The translations under genes and the position numbers were made by a program. This document shows positions 17,579 through 26,354 of a DNA stretch of 64,000 nucleotides, piece after piece (within the stretch, counting starts at the first letter, position 1; each line of letters starts with the position of its first letter). The notes beneath the pieces were generated by a model. That model saw only the letters and a list, made by a program, of their open reading frames with translations. It ran no database searches and was not told the origin of the DNA. The stretch lies in assembly GCF_039602135.1 (NCBI RefSeq), contig NZ_CP125942.1:806001-870000 (forward strand), written 5' to 3'. The DNA is from Glutamicibacter sp. B1. GTDB taxonomy: Bacteria > Actinomycetota > Actinomycetes > Actinomycetales > Micrococcaceae.

Positions 17579-18897
17579 TATGCGCCCCACATCTGTTCCG
17601 CACCGAGAGATCCAGAGAGCAAATGAACTTTCCACCCGGTACCGGCGAGTTCTTGATGCACCGCATCGTATCTTTCCGGATGTGCTACAAGTAGGAAGAT
17701 CTCAGCATGACGTACCGTGCGAGCCAAAGTAGCGAGCCTTCGCGCCTGGCCAACGGTGAGCTCTCCAAGGATCATGATGACTGGTTCGTCGCGGAACGCT
17801 AATAGCTCCTTATGCAGTTGGTCGCTGAACAGCTCTGAGGAAGTAGCATCAATCCCGTCATTATTCAGGGATAAGTCAGCAGTGGCAGCATGGAACAAAT
17901 CGAAGTTTGATTGGGCGATGACATCTGATGTCGCTTGCTGATGCTGTTCAATCAGTGGGGTTCCACTGAGATCACGGAACGAGAGCTGATAGCCGCTGCT
18001 GGCATAGCGTGAACCAATACTGCTTGCTAGGCACAGCGCAGTTTCAAAGCGGCGACTGCTCGGGAAGTCTTCGTTCCTGCCCGGGATGGAAAGCCTAAGA
18101 TCAACACCGCTGTGGCACCAATGCTCAAAAGTAGTGTCCAAGATCAGCAGTGCTTGAGCCGTGGCGACGTTGTTTTCTTGTCGGACCATGAGTTTGCCTT
18201 GACGGGCGCTGGCTTTCCAATGGACCTGCCGAATGGAGTCACCCTGTTGGTAGTCGCGGATGGCGACGTCGTAATAGTCTGCGGTAGTGCTCCGTGAATG
18301 TCGGGCGTCTCCGGTGAGTAACTGCTCACCAAGAGATGCGAAACGGTGCAGGTCAATGAGTTCGGACCGGACAGGGACGTCCAAAGTTTCGCCGGTGTTG
18401 ACCAGTCCCTTGACCAGTCCTAAAGAGTCGGAGACAACCTGTTGGGCAGGTCCTAGTTGGTGAATTCCTCGTGTACCAAAGATGAGCTCATATTCCAGAT
18501 CGCCGGGAGAGTCTAGGACCGGGCCAGGCCCGAAACTTTCTGGAAGTTGTTCTTGGATCATGGCCTGTTCTGAACAGTGCAATTGAACTTTACAGACTTC
18601 CCCGACGCTGGGATTCGTGGAGAGTAAGCGTCGCTGGACTCTAGTGCGTCCACGCAGGCTCAGGGTGAAAAACCAGCTGACTACCGCTAAGACAATCAGG
18701 CTGATACCCAACGCCATGAGTTCATGGCGGCCTAAAAGGTGGGCCAAAAATACTAGGAGGACTCCGGCACCCAGCGTGCACCATCCACGTACGGTCAGTA
18801 GCTCAAGACGTAAGCGCCGTAGTACTGCTGGGCTAGAGCTTTGAGAACGAACCCACGACAAAGCATTGCGCGAGTCGAAACGAGGAATCTTCTCCAT
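17578..18897 (-). CDS. DUF58 domain-containing protein
   Basis: A 439-residue protein with two adjacent membrane helices near residues 37-75 and a long cytoplasmic or surface part. The DUF58 hallmark, YDVAIRDYQQGDSIRQVHWKASARQGKLMVRQ, lies near residues 205-240. After it comes a von Willebrand-A-like region (ALLILDTTFEHW, VIMILGELT). DUF58 proteins are encoded with MoxR ATPases and TgpA-type transglutaminases, and probably act with them in assembling or maturing envelope complexes; the exact role is unknown. The gene begins ten bases after moxR, with no strong ribosome binding site. It ends by overlapping the start of the next gene. Confidence 0.9.
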   Translation of the reverse strand: MEKIPRFDSRNALSWVRSQSSSPAVLRRLRLELLTVRGWCTLGAGVLLVFLAHLLGRHELMALGISLIVLAVVSWFFTLSLRGRTRVQRRLLSTNPSVGEVCKVQLHCSEQAMIQEQLPESFGPGPVLDSPGDLEYELIFGTRGIHQLGPAQQVVSDSLGLVKGLVNTGETLDVPVRSELIDLHRFASLGEQLLTGDARHSRSTTADYYDVAIRDYQQGDSIRQVHWKASARQGKLMVRQENNVATAQALLILDTTFEHWCHSGVDLRLSIPGRNEDFPSSRRFETALCLASSIGSRYASSGYQLSFRDLSGTPLIEQHQQATSDVIAQSNFDLFHAATADLSLNNDGIDATSSELFSDQLHKELLAFRDEPVIMILGELTVGQARRLATLARTVRHAEIFLLVAHPERYDAVHQELAGTGWKVHLLSGSLGAEQMWGA

Positions 18898-18907
18898 CAG
18901 AGGTCAG

Positions 18908-19870
18908 CTAGCTCACCGGTGTGCTGGCGAGCAGCTCCTGAATGAGGTCTTGGGTATCCACCCCATCGGCAACAGCACGTCGAGTGAGGATCAGACGATG
19001 ATTGAGCACCATCTGTGCCACGCTGCGCACGTCTTCTGGCAGCACGTGGTCCCGGCCATTAATGGCCGCGCGCGCTTTGGCAGCCCGAACCCACTGGATC
19101 AGTGCGCGCGGTGAAGCACCGAGCTGGATGTGTGGATGGTTTCTGGAAGCTCGCCCCAAATCCACAACATAGGAACTCAAGCGTTCGGTGACGGTGACCG
19201 AGCTGACCTGTTCGATCATCTGCTGCAGATCAGACAGCTGTAAAACGGGGGATAGGGTTTCCAGCGGCTCGTGATGGTGGTGGCCGGTGATCATCGATAT
19301 TTCGGCCTCCCGCTGCGGGTATCCCAAAGAGATACGTCCCATGAAACGGTCGCGTTGCGCCTCGGGCAGAGCAAAGGTTCCTTCGGAATCTACTGGGTTC
19401 TGGGTAGCCACGACCATAAACGGTTGTTCCAAAGGGTGCGTGATGGAATCAACGGTAACCTGAGTCTCTTCCATACACTCAAGCAAGGCAGATTGTGTTT
19501 TGGCGTTGGCACGGTTGATTTCATCGGCAATGACGATGTTGGCGAAAATCGGGCCGGGATGAAAGGTGAACTCGTGAGTTTGTGGCGAATAGACAGAAAC
19601 GCCGGTCACATCACTGGGTAGCAAATCAGGCGTGAACTGGATGCGGTGCACCGAACCATTCACGCTCTTGGCCAACGATTTGGCCAACATGGTCTTTCCG
19701 ACGCCCGGAACATCTTCTAGCAGCAAGTGTCCTTGGGCTAGAAGTACCGTAAGAGCATTAGTGATGGCCTCGGGTTTTCCCGTGATGACTTGCTGTACTG
19801 CGTCAAAGATACGTTGGCAATTTGATTGGAACGTAGAATCCAGCGATGGCATCGTCGGGTTCGCACTCAT
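18908..19870 (-). CDS. MoxR family AAA+ ATPase
   Basis: A 320-residue ATPase. Walker A is LEDVPGVGKTMLAKSLA near residue 55, Walker B is IVIADEINRANAKTQSALLECMEE near 110, and sensor 1 lies in MVVATQNPVDSEGTFALPEAQRDRF near 150. An Arg-rich C-terminal lid contains GASPRALIQWVRAAKARA. MoxR ATPases act as chaperone-like factors for complexes carrying VWA-domain partners. The partner here is the DUF58 protein immediately downstream, followed by the TgpA-type gene. A good AGGAGG site precedes the ATG. A likely promoter lies in the AT-rich stretch around 19938-19952, which includes the palindrome ATGATTATCAT. Confidence 0.92.
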   Translation of the reverse strand: MSANPTMPSLDSTFQSNCQRIFDAVQQVITGKPEAITNALTVLLAQGHLLLEDVPGVGKTMLAKSLAKSVNGSVHRIQFTPDLLPSDVTGVSVYSPQTHEFTFHPGPIFANIVIADEINRANAKTQSALLECMEETQVTVDSITHPLEQPFMVVATQNPVDSEGTFALPEAQRDRFMGRISLGYPQREAEISMITGHHHHEPLETLSPVLQLSDLQQMIEQVSSVTVTERLSSYVVDLGRASRNHPHIQLGASPRALIQWVRAAKARAAINGRDHVLPEDVRSVAQMVLNHRLILTRRAVADGVDTQDLIQELLASTPVS

Positions 19871-20080
19871 TCGAAGTTCCTCCTGCGCAATGGTTCAGCC
19901 GCGAGATACTTCGCATCTTGAGGCGTTCAACAGACTCTTGATGATTATCATATGGGCATCTTTTATCCAACAGAAGAGGCTTATCTGGCCCGTGCCGGAG
20001 ATTGATTGGAGCAGAACTCTGTGTTGGTGACACAATAAAACGAGCAGTGGGTAGCAGTTATATCAGCGCAAAGGATTACC

Positions 20081-21040
20081 GTGTCAAAGAAGAAGTCGGA
20101 CACCGACATCACTCGAGTTCCCGAGGCATACCGCCCTAGTGAATCTGAGGAACTGGCAGAGCAAGCGGGCCGTGCGCGCAATGCCAACAATGAAAAGGGT
20201 GGGAGCAAGGGAAACTTGCAGTACCCCGAGGCGCCAGAAGCACTTCCTGTGGCTGTAGTCGACAACCACACCCATTTAGATTTTCTCGACGGCACCGTGA
20301 AAGTATCTGTACCGGACGCACTGGCCGCAGCCAACGCTGTCGGGATTAAAGGACTTATTCAGGTGGGATGCGATGTGCCTTCTTCCCAATATGCGGTGGA
20401 AGTAGCCAACGAGTACTCAAATATCTTGGCGGCGGTCGCGATTCACCCCAACGATGCGGCCCGTCTAGCTGAGCGTGGCGAACTGGGCAACGCCATCAAG
20501 AGCATCGAAGAACTCGCATCAAACCCTCGCGTTCGTGCACTGGGCGAGACCGGACTCGACTACTTCCGCACCGCAGAAGATGGTCGCGATGCTCAAGAAC
20601 ATTCTTTCCGTGAACATCTGCGCATTGCCGTCGAACAGGATAAAGCTGTCCAGATTCATGATCGCGATGCGCACGAGGACGTTGTCCGAGTACTCAAGAG
20701 CTCACAATTACCGTCAAAAGTCGTGTTCCATTGCTTCTCTGGCGATGAAGACTTGGCAAAAATCTGCAACGACAATGGCTGGTACATGTCATTCTCCGGA
20801 ACAGTGACCTTCAAAAACTCGCACGGTTTGCGGGCCGCACTAGAAGTGGCTGACCCACAGCTACTACTTGTGGAAACCGATGCCCCATTCTTGACCCCAC
20901 ACCCTTACCGTGGACGCCCCAATGCCAGCTACATGATTCCGTATACGGCTCGGTTCATGGCGCAAACTAAGGGTGTTGATCTCGCCGAGTTCTGCACACA
21001 AATTGATGCGAATACTCGCGAGGTGTACGGGGAATTTTAG
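20081..21040 (+). CDS. TatD family metal-dependent hydrolase
   Basis: A 319-residue protein starting at GTG, with AAAGGA seven bases upstream. After a charged 60-residue N-terminal extension it shows the metal-binding TatD series: VDNHTHLDFLDG, ALGETGLDYFRTAEDG, VQIHDRDAHEDVVRVL, VFHCFSGDEDLA and LVETDAPFLTPHPYRGRPN. These provide the His, Glu and Asp ligands of a TIM-barrel hydrolase. Members are 3'-5' exonucleases or D-aminoacyl-tRNA deacylases; which applies here cannot be told. Its position just upstream of rpf, ksgA and ispE is a widespread actinobacterial order. Confidence 0.92.
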   Translation: MSKKKSDTDITRVPEAYRPSESEELAEQAGRARNANNEKGGSKGNLQYPEAPEALPVAVVDNHTHLDFLDGTVKVSVPDALAAANAVGIKGLIQVGCDVPSSQYAVEVANEYSNILAAVAIHPNDAARLAERGELGNAIKSIEELASNPRVRALGETGLDYFRTAEDGRDAQEHSFREHLRIAVEQDKAVQIHDRDAHEDVVRVLKSSQLPSKVVFHCFSGDEDLAKICNDNGWYMSFSGTVTFKNSHGLRAALEVADPQLLLVETDAPFLTPHPYRGRPNASYMIPYTARFMAQTKGVDLAEFCTQIDANTREVYGEF

Positions 21041-21301
21041 ACCCGCAAGCTGTGCCTCTCCTTACAGGACACTTGCCACGAATATAACAATTCGGTTACG
21101 GTGGATGAGATGTTTGAGATCTTTCCTGCCTTCTTTGAGGGTAGTGGCGGGTCTAGGCAGCCTGATCCTCGCACCTTGTTGCATCCGGGAAAGACGGCAT
21201 AGACAGATTGATAAATGGGCAGCGAGGGCTGCTGGGCTCGACGAGAATGACTGAAATAGTTTTCAGGGCGTGAGCCAATAAACGATGGGGATCTCACTAC
21301 C

Positions 21302-22498
21302 GTGACTCACTTGCTCAAGAAAAGCTGGGTGAAATACCTGGCCCAGGCGCTCGCCGTGGCCGTGGTTATCGCCGGCGCCGTCTTTTATGTTGCTGGCCAA
21401 AAGTCGGTCATTATCTCCGTCGACGGGGATGAACAAGAAGTCACTACCCGAGCCGCAACTGTCAGCGCCCTGCTGGACCAGCAGGAAATCTCGCTGGATC
21501 AACGAGACGAAATCTCAGCGTCCCTAGATTCCAGTCTTTCCGATGATCAGAAGATCGATATCAAGCGCAACAAATCCGTTGAGGTGACCGTTGATGGCAC
21601 CGAGCGCGTAGTGCACACCACGGGAATGACCGTGGCAGATGTGATCGACCAGCTAGACCTTAAAAAGGGTTCCGAAGTTTCCCTCGATGAAAACATGGAA
21701 CTGAGCGCGTTGAGCGACCAGCTCGAAGTGATCACTCCGCAAGATCTCACCTTAATTGTGGATGACAAGAAGAAGACCGTTTCCACCACCGCATCAACCG
21801 TCAAGGAGCTGCTAGCTGAGCAGAACATCAAGGTTGATGACAATGATGAAGTCAACGTCAAAGCGGATGATGAGACTGACAAGAACGTCAAAGACAGCAC
21901 CGCCATCAAAGCCGGCGTAGAAGTAGAGGTCATCGAGGTCAACGTTAAGACGTGGGACGAGACTCGCGACATCGACTTCGACACCAAAAAGGTCAATGAC
22001 AAAACTTTGGCTAAGGGTGACACCGAAGTGAAGACCGAAGGTGAAAAGGGCGAGCGCGAACTCACCCTCCGCCAGGAAACCCGCAATGGCAAGAAGGGCG
22101 AGGAAGAAGTCCTCAAGTCCAAGGTGACCAAGGAACCAGTGGCAGAAGTCATCAAGGTGGGCACCAAGGTAGAAGAAAAGAAAGAAGAGAAGCAGGACGA
22201 CGAGAAAAACTCTGAATCCTCTTCTAAGAAATCGGCTGACACCAGCAACATTTCGGCAACGTGGAAAGCATTGGCCAAGTGTGAATCCGGTGGTAACTGG
22301 TCCATTAACTCCGGTAACGGATACTACGGTGGTTTGCAGTTCTCGGCTTCGTCGTGGCGAGCAGTTGGCGGTACCAAGTACGCACCTCTGCCACACCAGG
22401 CCACCCCACAAGAGCAGATCGCAGCGGCTGAAAAGCTTCGCGCTTCCGGCGGCTGGGGACACTGGCCAGCTTGCTCGGCAAAGCTGGGCCTGCGCTAA
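21302..22498 (+). CDS. Resuscitation-promoting factor (Rpf), DUF348/G5 type
   Basis: A 398-residue secreted or membrane-anchored protein starting at GTG. A hydrophobic N-terminal segment (AQALAVAVVIAGAVFYVAG) is followed by three DUF348 repeats over residues 35-200, for example SVDGDEQEVTTRAATVSALL and IVDDKKKTVSTTASTVKELL. A G5-type domain lies near 205-275. A very charged Lys/Glu linker leads to the C-terminal Rpf domain near 320-398. That domain has the catalytic Glu in LAKCESGGNWSINSGNGYYG and two more Cys/Trp landmarks in GWGHWPACSAKL. Rpf proteins are lysozyme-like muralytic enzymes that restart growth of dormant cells. The 260-bp upstream region shows no riboswitch that I can recognise. 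Confidence 0.95.
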   Translation: MTHLLKKSWVKYLAQALAVAVVIAGAVFYVAGQKSVIISVDGDEQEVTTRAATVSALLDQQEISLDQRDEISASLDSSLSDDQKIDIKRNKSVEVTVDGTERVVHTTGMTVADVIDQLDLKKGSEVSLDENMELSALSDQLEVITPQDLTLIVDDKKKTVSTTASTVKELLAEQNIKVDDNDEVNVKADDETDKNVKDSTAIKAGVEVEVIEVNVKTWDETRDIDFDTKKVNDKTLAKGDTEVKTEGEKGERELTLRQETRNGKKGEEEVLKSKVTKEPVAEVIKVGTKVEEKKEEKQDDEKNSESSSKKSADTSNISATWKALAKCESGGNWSINSGNGYYGGLQFSASSWRAVGGTKYAPLPHQATPQEQIAAAEKLRASGGWGHWPACSAKLGLR

Positions 22499-22512
22499 AA
22501 AGCAAGAAACCT

Positions 22513-22557
22513 AACGACGCGACGCGTTCACCATCACGGTGGACGCGTCGCGTTGTT
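22513..22557. terminator. Intrinsic terminator after rpf
   Basis: A long GC-rich inverted repeat (core GCGACGCGTTCACC pairing with GGTGGACGCGTCGC, one G-U pair) around a five-base loop. It lies 15 bases after the rpf stop and before the ksgA promoter. Confidence 0.75.
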
Positions 22558-22581
22558 ATGTTTGGAACTATCTGGCTGAAC

Positions 22582-22587
22582 TAGAAT
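22582..22587 (+). promoter_or_regulatory. -10 element of ksgA, leaderless start
   Basis: TAGAAT is followed by seven bases and GTG at 22595, itself followed directly by ATG. No Shine-Dalgarno sequence is present. Confidence 0.55.
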
Positions 22588-22594
22588 TGGATCT

Positions 22595-23482
22595 GTGATG
22601 TCTAAGGAATCTTTGCCGCTACTTGGGGCCACCGAAATCCGTCGTCTGGCCGAAGAGCTGGGAATCCGCCCTACCAAGACGTTGGGGCAGAACTTTGTGA
22701 TTGATGGAAACACCATCCGTCGCATTGTCGCCTCCGCTAACGTTGACCCCTCGGAGACCGTCCTAGAGGTCGGGCCAGGGCTTGGTTCATTGACCCTTGG
22801 CATCATGGACGCAGCCGCGAAAGTTGTTGCCGTGGAAATTGATCCACCACTGGCACAACGTTTGCCTCAGACCATGGCCGAATTCCGTCCAGGACGCGAA
22901 GAGGACCTGACCGTCATTCTCAGTGATGCCATGAAAGTCACCGAACTACCAGATAACCCGACCTCGTTGGTAGCCAACCTGCCCTATAACGTGGCCGTGC
23001 CGGTCGTGCTGCACCTGCTGGAACACTTCCCAAGCATCCGCAATGGTTTGGTCATGGTCCAAGACGAAGTTGCCGATCGCATGAGTGCAACACCGGGCAC
23101 CAAGATTTACGGCATCCCATCGGTCAAGGGTGCTTGGTACGGAACCATGCGCAAAGCCGGAGTGATCGGCATGAATGTCTTCTGGCCAGCACCAAAGATT
23201 CATTCAGGCCTCGTCTCATTCACGCGTGACAAGGACCGTAGCGACGCCCCGGATCGTAAGGAAGTCTTCGCTATTGTCGACGCCGCTTTTGCTCAGCGCC
23301 GTAAGACCCTGCGTGCAGCGCTCTCGGGTTGGGCTGGCTCTGGCGTGCGCGCCGAAAAGATTCTGGTTGCTGCCGGCATCGATCCGAAGGAACGCGGCGA
23401 AAAGCTCGATATTGAGCAGTACATTGCGATCGCTCGAGCCGCAGAAGACGTACCGGTAGACGCGCCGGCTAGCGAGAGCTAA
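22595..23482 (+). CDS. rsmA: 16S rRNA (adenine(1518)-N(6)/adenine(1519)-N(6))-dimethyltransferase
   Basis: A 295-residue SAM-dependent methyltransferase (KsgA). Motifs are [17 protein letters not shown] near residue 30, the SAM loop [15 protein letters not shown] near 55, [14 protein letters not shown], and the catalytic [19 protein letters not shown] near 128. The C-terminal part contains [15 protein letters not shown] and [16 protein letters not shown]. It dimethylates two adjacent adenines in helix 45 of 16S rRNA. The GTG at 22595 is chosen because the -10 element predicts transcription to start there; the ATG one codon later is nearly equivalent. ispE begins two bases after its stop, so the two genes share a transcript. 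Confidence 0.95.
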   Translation: MMSKESLPLLGATEIRRLAEELGIRPTKTLGQNFVIDGNTIRRIVASANVDPSETVLEVGPGLGSLTLGIMDAAAKVVAVEIDPPLAQRLPQTMAEFRPGREEDLTVILSDAMKVTELPDNPTSLVANLPYNVAVPVVLHLLEHFPSIRNGLVMVQDEVADRMSATPGTKIYGIPSVKGAWYGTMRKAGVIGMNVFWPAPKIHSGLVSFTRDKDRSDAPDRKEVFAIVDAAFAQRRKTLRAALSGWAGSGVRAEKILVAAGIDPKERGEKLDIEQYIAIARAAEDVPVDAPASES

Positions 23483-23484
23483 GC

Positions 23485-24417
23485 ATGGCCAAGCAACGCG
23501 TTATTGCCACAGCTCCGGGAAAGATCAACTGCTATTTTCGGGTTGGACCGCCTCGCGAGGACGGCTACCACGAAGTGGCAAGCCTGTATGTGGCGGTGTC
23601 TTTGACCGAACAAATTGAAGCCACCCTGCGCACCGATGGGGAACTGCAACTGAGTCTGGAACCAGATTCGCCAGTGGTACACGACCCGGAGAACTTTCCT
23701 CTGGGCGAAGGAAACCTTGTCTATCAGGCCGCTCAGCTTTTGCGCGAGCACACTGGCACCACCTTGGGTGCCGACCTGCACATTACCAAGCGTGTGCCCA
23801 TCGCCGGGGGCATGGGTGGTGGCTCGGCCGATGCTGCAGCAACCCTCGTTGCCTGCAATGAGCTGTGGGAAACCCACCTTGATCGCGAAGAGCTGGGACG
23901 TTTAGGAGCGCGACTTGGTGCAGATGTTCCATTCGCCCTCATGGGAGGGGCCGCCATTGGCCTTGGTGTGGGGGACCAGCTGGCGCCTTTGCTTACCCGG
24001 GCTAAGACTCATTGGGTGTTGATCCCTGCCAGTTATGGACTGTCCACTCCGCGAGTTTATGGCATGCTGGACCGACTGCGCGCCGGCATGGATATCGAGG
24101 TTCCACAAGAAATCGACCCGGCCGTCATTGAAGCGTTGATGGCTTCGGATGCGAAAGCATTGGCGCAAGTACTTGCCAATGATCTGACTCAGGCTTCCTT
24201 GGCCTTGGCGCCAGAACTGGGCACCATGCGAGATCTTGCTGAGGGAGCCGGTGCGCTACGAGCTATGGTTTCCGGTTCGGGTCCCACTCTGGCACTCTTG
24301 GTCAGCGATGACGAGCACGCCGAAGAGGTTATGGCTCAACTAGGTGACGAGGTGGGCGTAGCGACCATTCCTGTCACTGCACCGGCCGCCGGTGCACATA
24401 TTTCCTTGAGTGAATAA
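23485..24417 (+). CDS. ispE: 4-(cytidine 5'-diphospho)-2-C-methyl-D-erythritol kinase
   Basis: A 310-residue GHMP kinase. The N-terminal APGKINCYFRVGPPREDGYH motif and the ATP loop PIAGGMGGGSADAAATLVA near residue 105 are followed by LGADVPFALMGGAAIGLG. The C-terminal MVSGSGPTLALLVSD completes the GHMP series. It phosphorylates CDP-methylerythritol in the non-mevalonate isoprenoid pathway. ATG 23485 follows the ksgA TAA by two bases, a coupling widely conserved in Actinobacteria. Near-full length for the family, with no unusual features. Confidence 0.95.
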   Translation: MAKQRVIATAPGKINCYFRVGPPREDGYHEVASLYVAVSLTEQIEATLRTDGELQLSLEPDSPVVHDPENFPLGEGNLVYQAAQLLREHTGTTLGADLHITKRVPIAGGMGGGSADAAATLVACNELWETHLDREELGRLGARLGADVPFALMGGAAIGLGVGDQLAPLLTRAKTHWVLIPASYGLSTPRVYGMLDRLRAGMDIEVPQEIDPAVIEALMASDAKALAQVLANDLTQASLALAPELGTMRDLAEGAGALRAMVSGSGPTLALLVSDDEHAEEVMAQLGDEVGVATIPVTAPAAGAHISLSE

Positions 24418-24485
24418 GCCGCGACTTTGCTGAACTGCATGTCGTCGGTGTCACCACAAAGTTAAATTCCTTGATTGCTCTTGTC

Positions 24486-24519
24486 GTGCAATGAAACTGG
24501 TCATAGGCTGATTTCACAA
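24486..24519 (+). promoter_or_regulatory. Promoter of the flavoprotein gene with motif shared with gabD
   Basis: A -35 hexamer like TTGTCG (about 24481-24486), a 17-base spacer and the -10 TAGGCT at 24504-24509 form a good sigma-A-type promoter. Bases 24502-24519 (CATAGGCTGATTTCACAA) match 13458-13475 upstream of gabD at 17 of 18 positions. The match extends past the -10 into the transcribed region, suggesting an operator. Confidence 0.45.
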
Positions 24520-24564
24520 CGCTGGGTGAAAGCAATTCATTTAGGAAATTTGGGTGATCCGCGC

Positions 24565-25935
24565 ATGCTCAATGGCCAGGTATCGCATTGGTGGGAACAA
24601 ATAGGTGTCCCGGAGCCGCGCCCCGAACTTCGTGGGCATAGCACCGTCGACGTGGCCATCATTGGTGCCGGATTTACTGGGTTATGGACTGCCTATTATC
24701 TGGCCAAAGCAAAACCAGACTTGAACATCGCGGTGCTTGAAGCACGCCATGTGGGTTATGGCGCTTCGGGACGCAACGGCGGCTGGCTGACCAACACCAT
24801 TACCGCTGGCCCCGATCATTACCGCACCACGCACTCCATTCAGGAGATCAACGACTTCCAGTTGGCGATGAACCAGACCGTTGAGGAAGTTATCAATATC
24901 TGTGCTGAAGAAAATATTGACGCTGATATTCTGCGCGGTGGCGAATTTGAGGTGGCCTACACGCCGGCTCAAGAACAGCGTCTGCGCGAGCATGCCCGTG
25001 CCACTAGTTCTTGGCAACATACAGATAGCAAGGTTTTAGAGGCCGAAGAAGCTCGAAATAAGATCAACGTCGCAGGAACACGGGCTGCCCTGTGGCATCC
25101 TCATGCAGCCAGAATTCATCCAGCGAAACTCGTGCGAGGGTTAGCTGAGGCGGCCGAACGTCTTGGGGTGAAAATCTTTGAAAATACCCGAGTGAAAACG
25201 ATCCGCCCCAGGCAACTGGAATTCGACGGGGGAACGGTCAACACGCAGTACATAGTTCGGGCTACCGAAGGGTTTACTGCCCAATTGGCCGGACATCACC
25301 GACTTTGGTTGCCCATGAACTCTTCCATGATCGTGACTGAACCGTTGGCCGAATCAGTCTGGGATGAGCTGAATTGGAGCGCCGGGGAAGTGTTGGGGGA
25401 TTACGCTCACGTTTACATGTACGCGCAGCGAACCGCCGATGATCGCATCGCGATCGGCGGACGTGGAGTCCCCTACAAATACGGTTCGCGAACAGACCTA
25501 GACGGGATCACACCCCAGAGCACCGTTACCGGTCTGAGCGAAGTTCTGCATCGCATGTTCCCCCAAACCCAACACGCCAAAATTGCTCATGCGTGGTCTG
25601 GGGTGCTCGGCGTTCCGCGCGACTGGGCTGCAACTGTCGGGCTCGATCCAGACACCGGAATTGGTTGGGCCGGTGGTTACGTTGGCACTGGTGTGGCGAC
25701 GACCAATCTTTCTGGACGCACTTTAAGAGACCTCATTTTGGGGCACGACACCGCCTTGACTCAGCTGCCGTGGGTCAACCATCAGGTGCGCAAATGGGAG
25801 CCAGAACCCTTACGCTGGTTGGCAACCAAGGGGCTCTACGCTGCCTATTCTCAAGCCGATCGTAGTGAGCTCAAAGGCCGCGAGGGCTCATCCCCGTTGG
25901 CGCGTATCGCCGATAAGATCACCGGGAAACCTTAG
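24565..25935 (+). CDS. FAD-dependent oxidoreductase (gamma-glutamylputrescine oxidase-like, DAO superfamily)
   Basis: About 456 residues. The N-terminal dinucleotide fold reads DVAIIGAGFTGLWTAYYLA near residue 25, with the family landmark VGYGASGRNGGWLTN near 60. The C-terminal FAD-contacting motif GWAGGYVGTGVATTNLSGRT lies near 370. This arrangement matches PuuB-like amine oxidases, which oxidise gamma-glutamylputrescine, but related DAO-fold oxidases (glycine or sarcosine type) look similar. ATG 24565 is chosen because GGGTGATC, complementary to the 16S rRNA 3' end, lies seven bases upstream. In-frame starts further up (GTG 24526) have no such site. The promoter motif shared with gabD supports a role in putrescine/GABA breakdown. 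Confidence 0.8.
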   Translation: MLNGQVSHWWEQIGVPEPRPELRGHSTVDVAIIGAGFTGLWTAYYLAKAKPDLNIAVLEARHVGYGASGRNGGWLTNTITAGPDHYRTTHSIQEINDFQLAMNQTVEEVINICAEENIDADILRGGEFEVAYTPAQEQRLREHARATSSWQHTDSKVLEAEEARNKINVAGTRAALWHPHAARIHPAKLVRGLAEAAERLGVKIFENTRVKTIRPRQLEFDGGTVNTQYIVRATEGFTAQLAGHHRLWLPMNSSMIVTEPLAESVWDELNWSAGEVLGDYAHVYMYAQRTADDRIAIGGRGVPYKYGSRTDLDGITPQSTVTGLSEVLHRMFPQTQHAKIAHAWSGVLGVPRDWAATVGLDPDTGIGWAGGYVGTGVATTNLSGRTLRDLILGHDTALTQLPWVNHQVRKWEPEPLRWLATKGLYAAYSQADRSELKGREGSSPLARIADKITGKP

Positions 25936-25960
25936 TTCAGATGGTTAGCGTGGCACCGCG

Positions 25961-26239
25961 CTAGAGGCCTTCGATGCGGTATTCGCGCTTGATACCGGCG
26001 GTGCCTTGTCCCCAGTAGCTTGTTCTGACGCGCTGTTGATGGGCTTCGAAAGCTTGTGCATCAGTGAACTCTTCAGCAACGATCCACGTCCAAGGATCCT
26101 GTGCAGGTGTCACCTGAAATGACAGGCAACCAGGCTCCTGTCGAGTGAGCCGAATATGCTCTGGCAACAACTCAACGACGGCATCTGCTTCGGATTGATT
26201 GGCGCAGATAAGATGTCCGCTCAGGCTCACAATTCCCAT
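25961..26239 (-). CDS. Antibiotic biosynthesis monooxygenase (ABM) domain protein, putative quinol monooxygenase
   Basis: A 92-residue single-domain protein. The pattern VVELLPEHIRLTRQEPGCLSFQV followed by WIVAEEFTDAQAFEAHQQ is typical of the dimeric ferredoxin-like ABM fold, related to YgiN-type quinol monooxygenases and heme-degrading proteins. The conserved EPGCLSF loop and the E-x-x-x-x-A-F-x-x-H segment form the usual pocket. The substrate is unknown. It is convergent with the flavoprotein gene, 25 bases apart. No clear ribosome binding site or leaderless promoter was recognised. Confidence 0.82.
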   Translation of the reverse strand: MGIVSLSGHLICANQSEADAVVELLPEHIRLTRQEPGCLSFQVTPAQDPWTWIVAEEFTDAQAFEAHQQRVRTSYWGQGTAGIKREYRIEGL

Positions 26240-26294
26240 GAATTGAGTGTGCCATGTAGCGAGGTTATTTATGGCACTGCCGGCTAAATGCGAC

Positions 26295-26327
26295 GTAGGC
26301 CCGGAACCATGTTGGTTCCGGGCCTAC
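26295..26327. terminator. Intrinsic terminator after the ABC-F gene
   Basis: Perfect 14-base inverted repeat (GTAGGCCCGGAACC and its complement) around ATGTT, located between the ABC-F stop and the start of the ABM gene on the same strand. Confidence 0.8.
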
Positions 26328-26354
26328 TAAGAAGTCGTGCACTTCGAACGTGGG

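Noticed and set aside
19938..19952. ATGATTATCAT palindrome between moxR and tatD as a regulator site
   Set aside because: Short, AT-rich and overlapping a plausible moxR promoter. A palindrome of this size is expected by chance in such sequence.
21041..21301. Possible cyclic-di-AMP riboswitch upstream of rpf
   Set aside because: Such riboswitches control rpf genes in some actinobacteria, but I could not find the conserved blocks of that class in these 261 bases.
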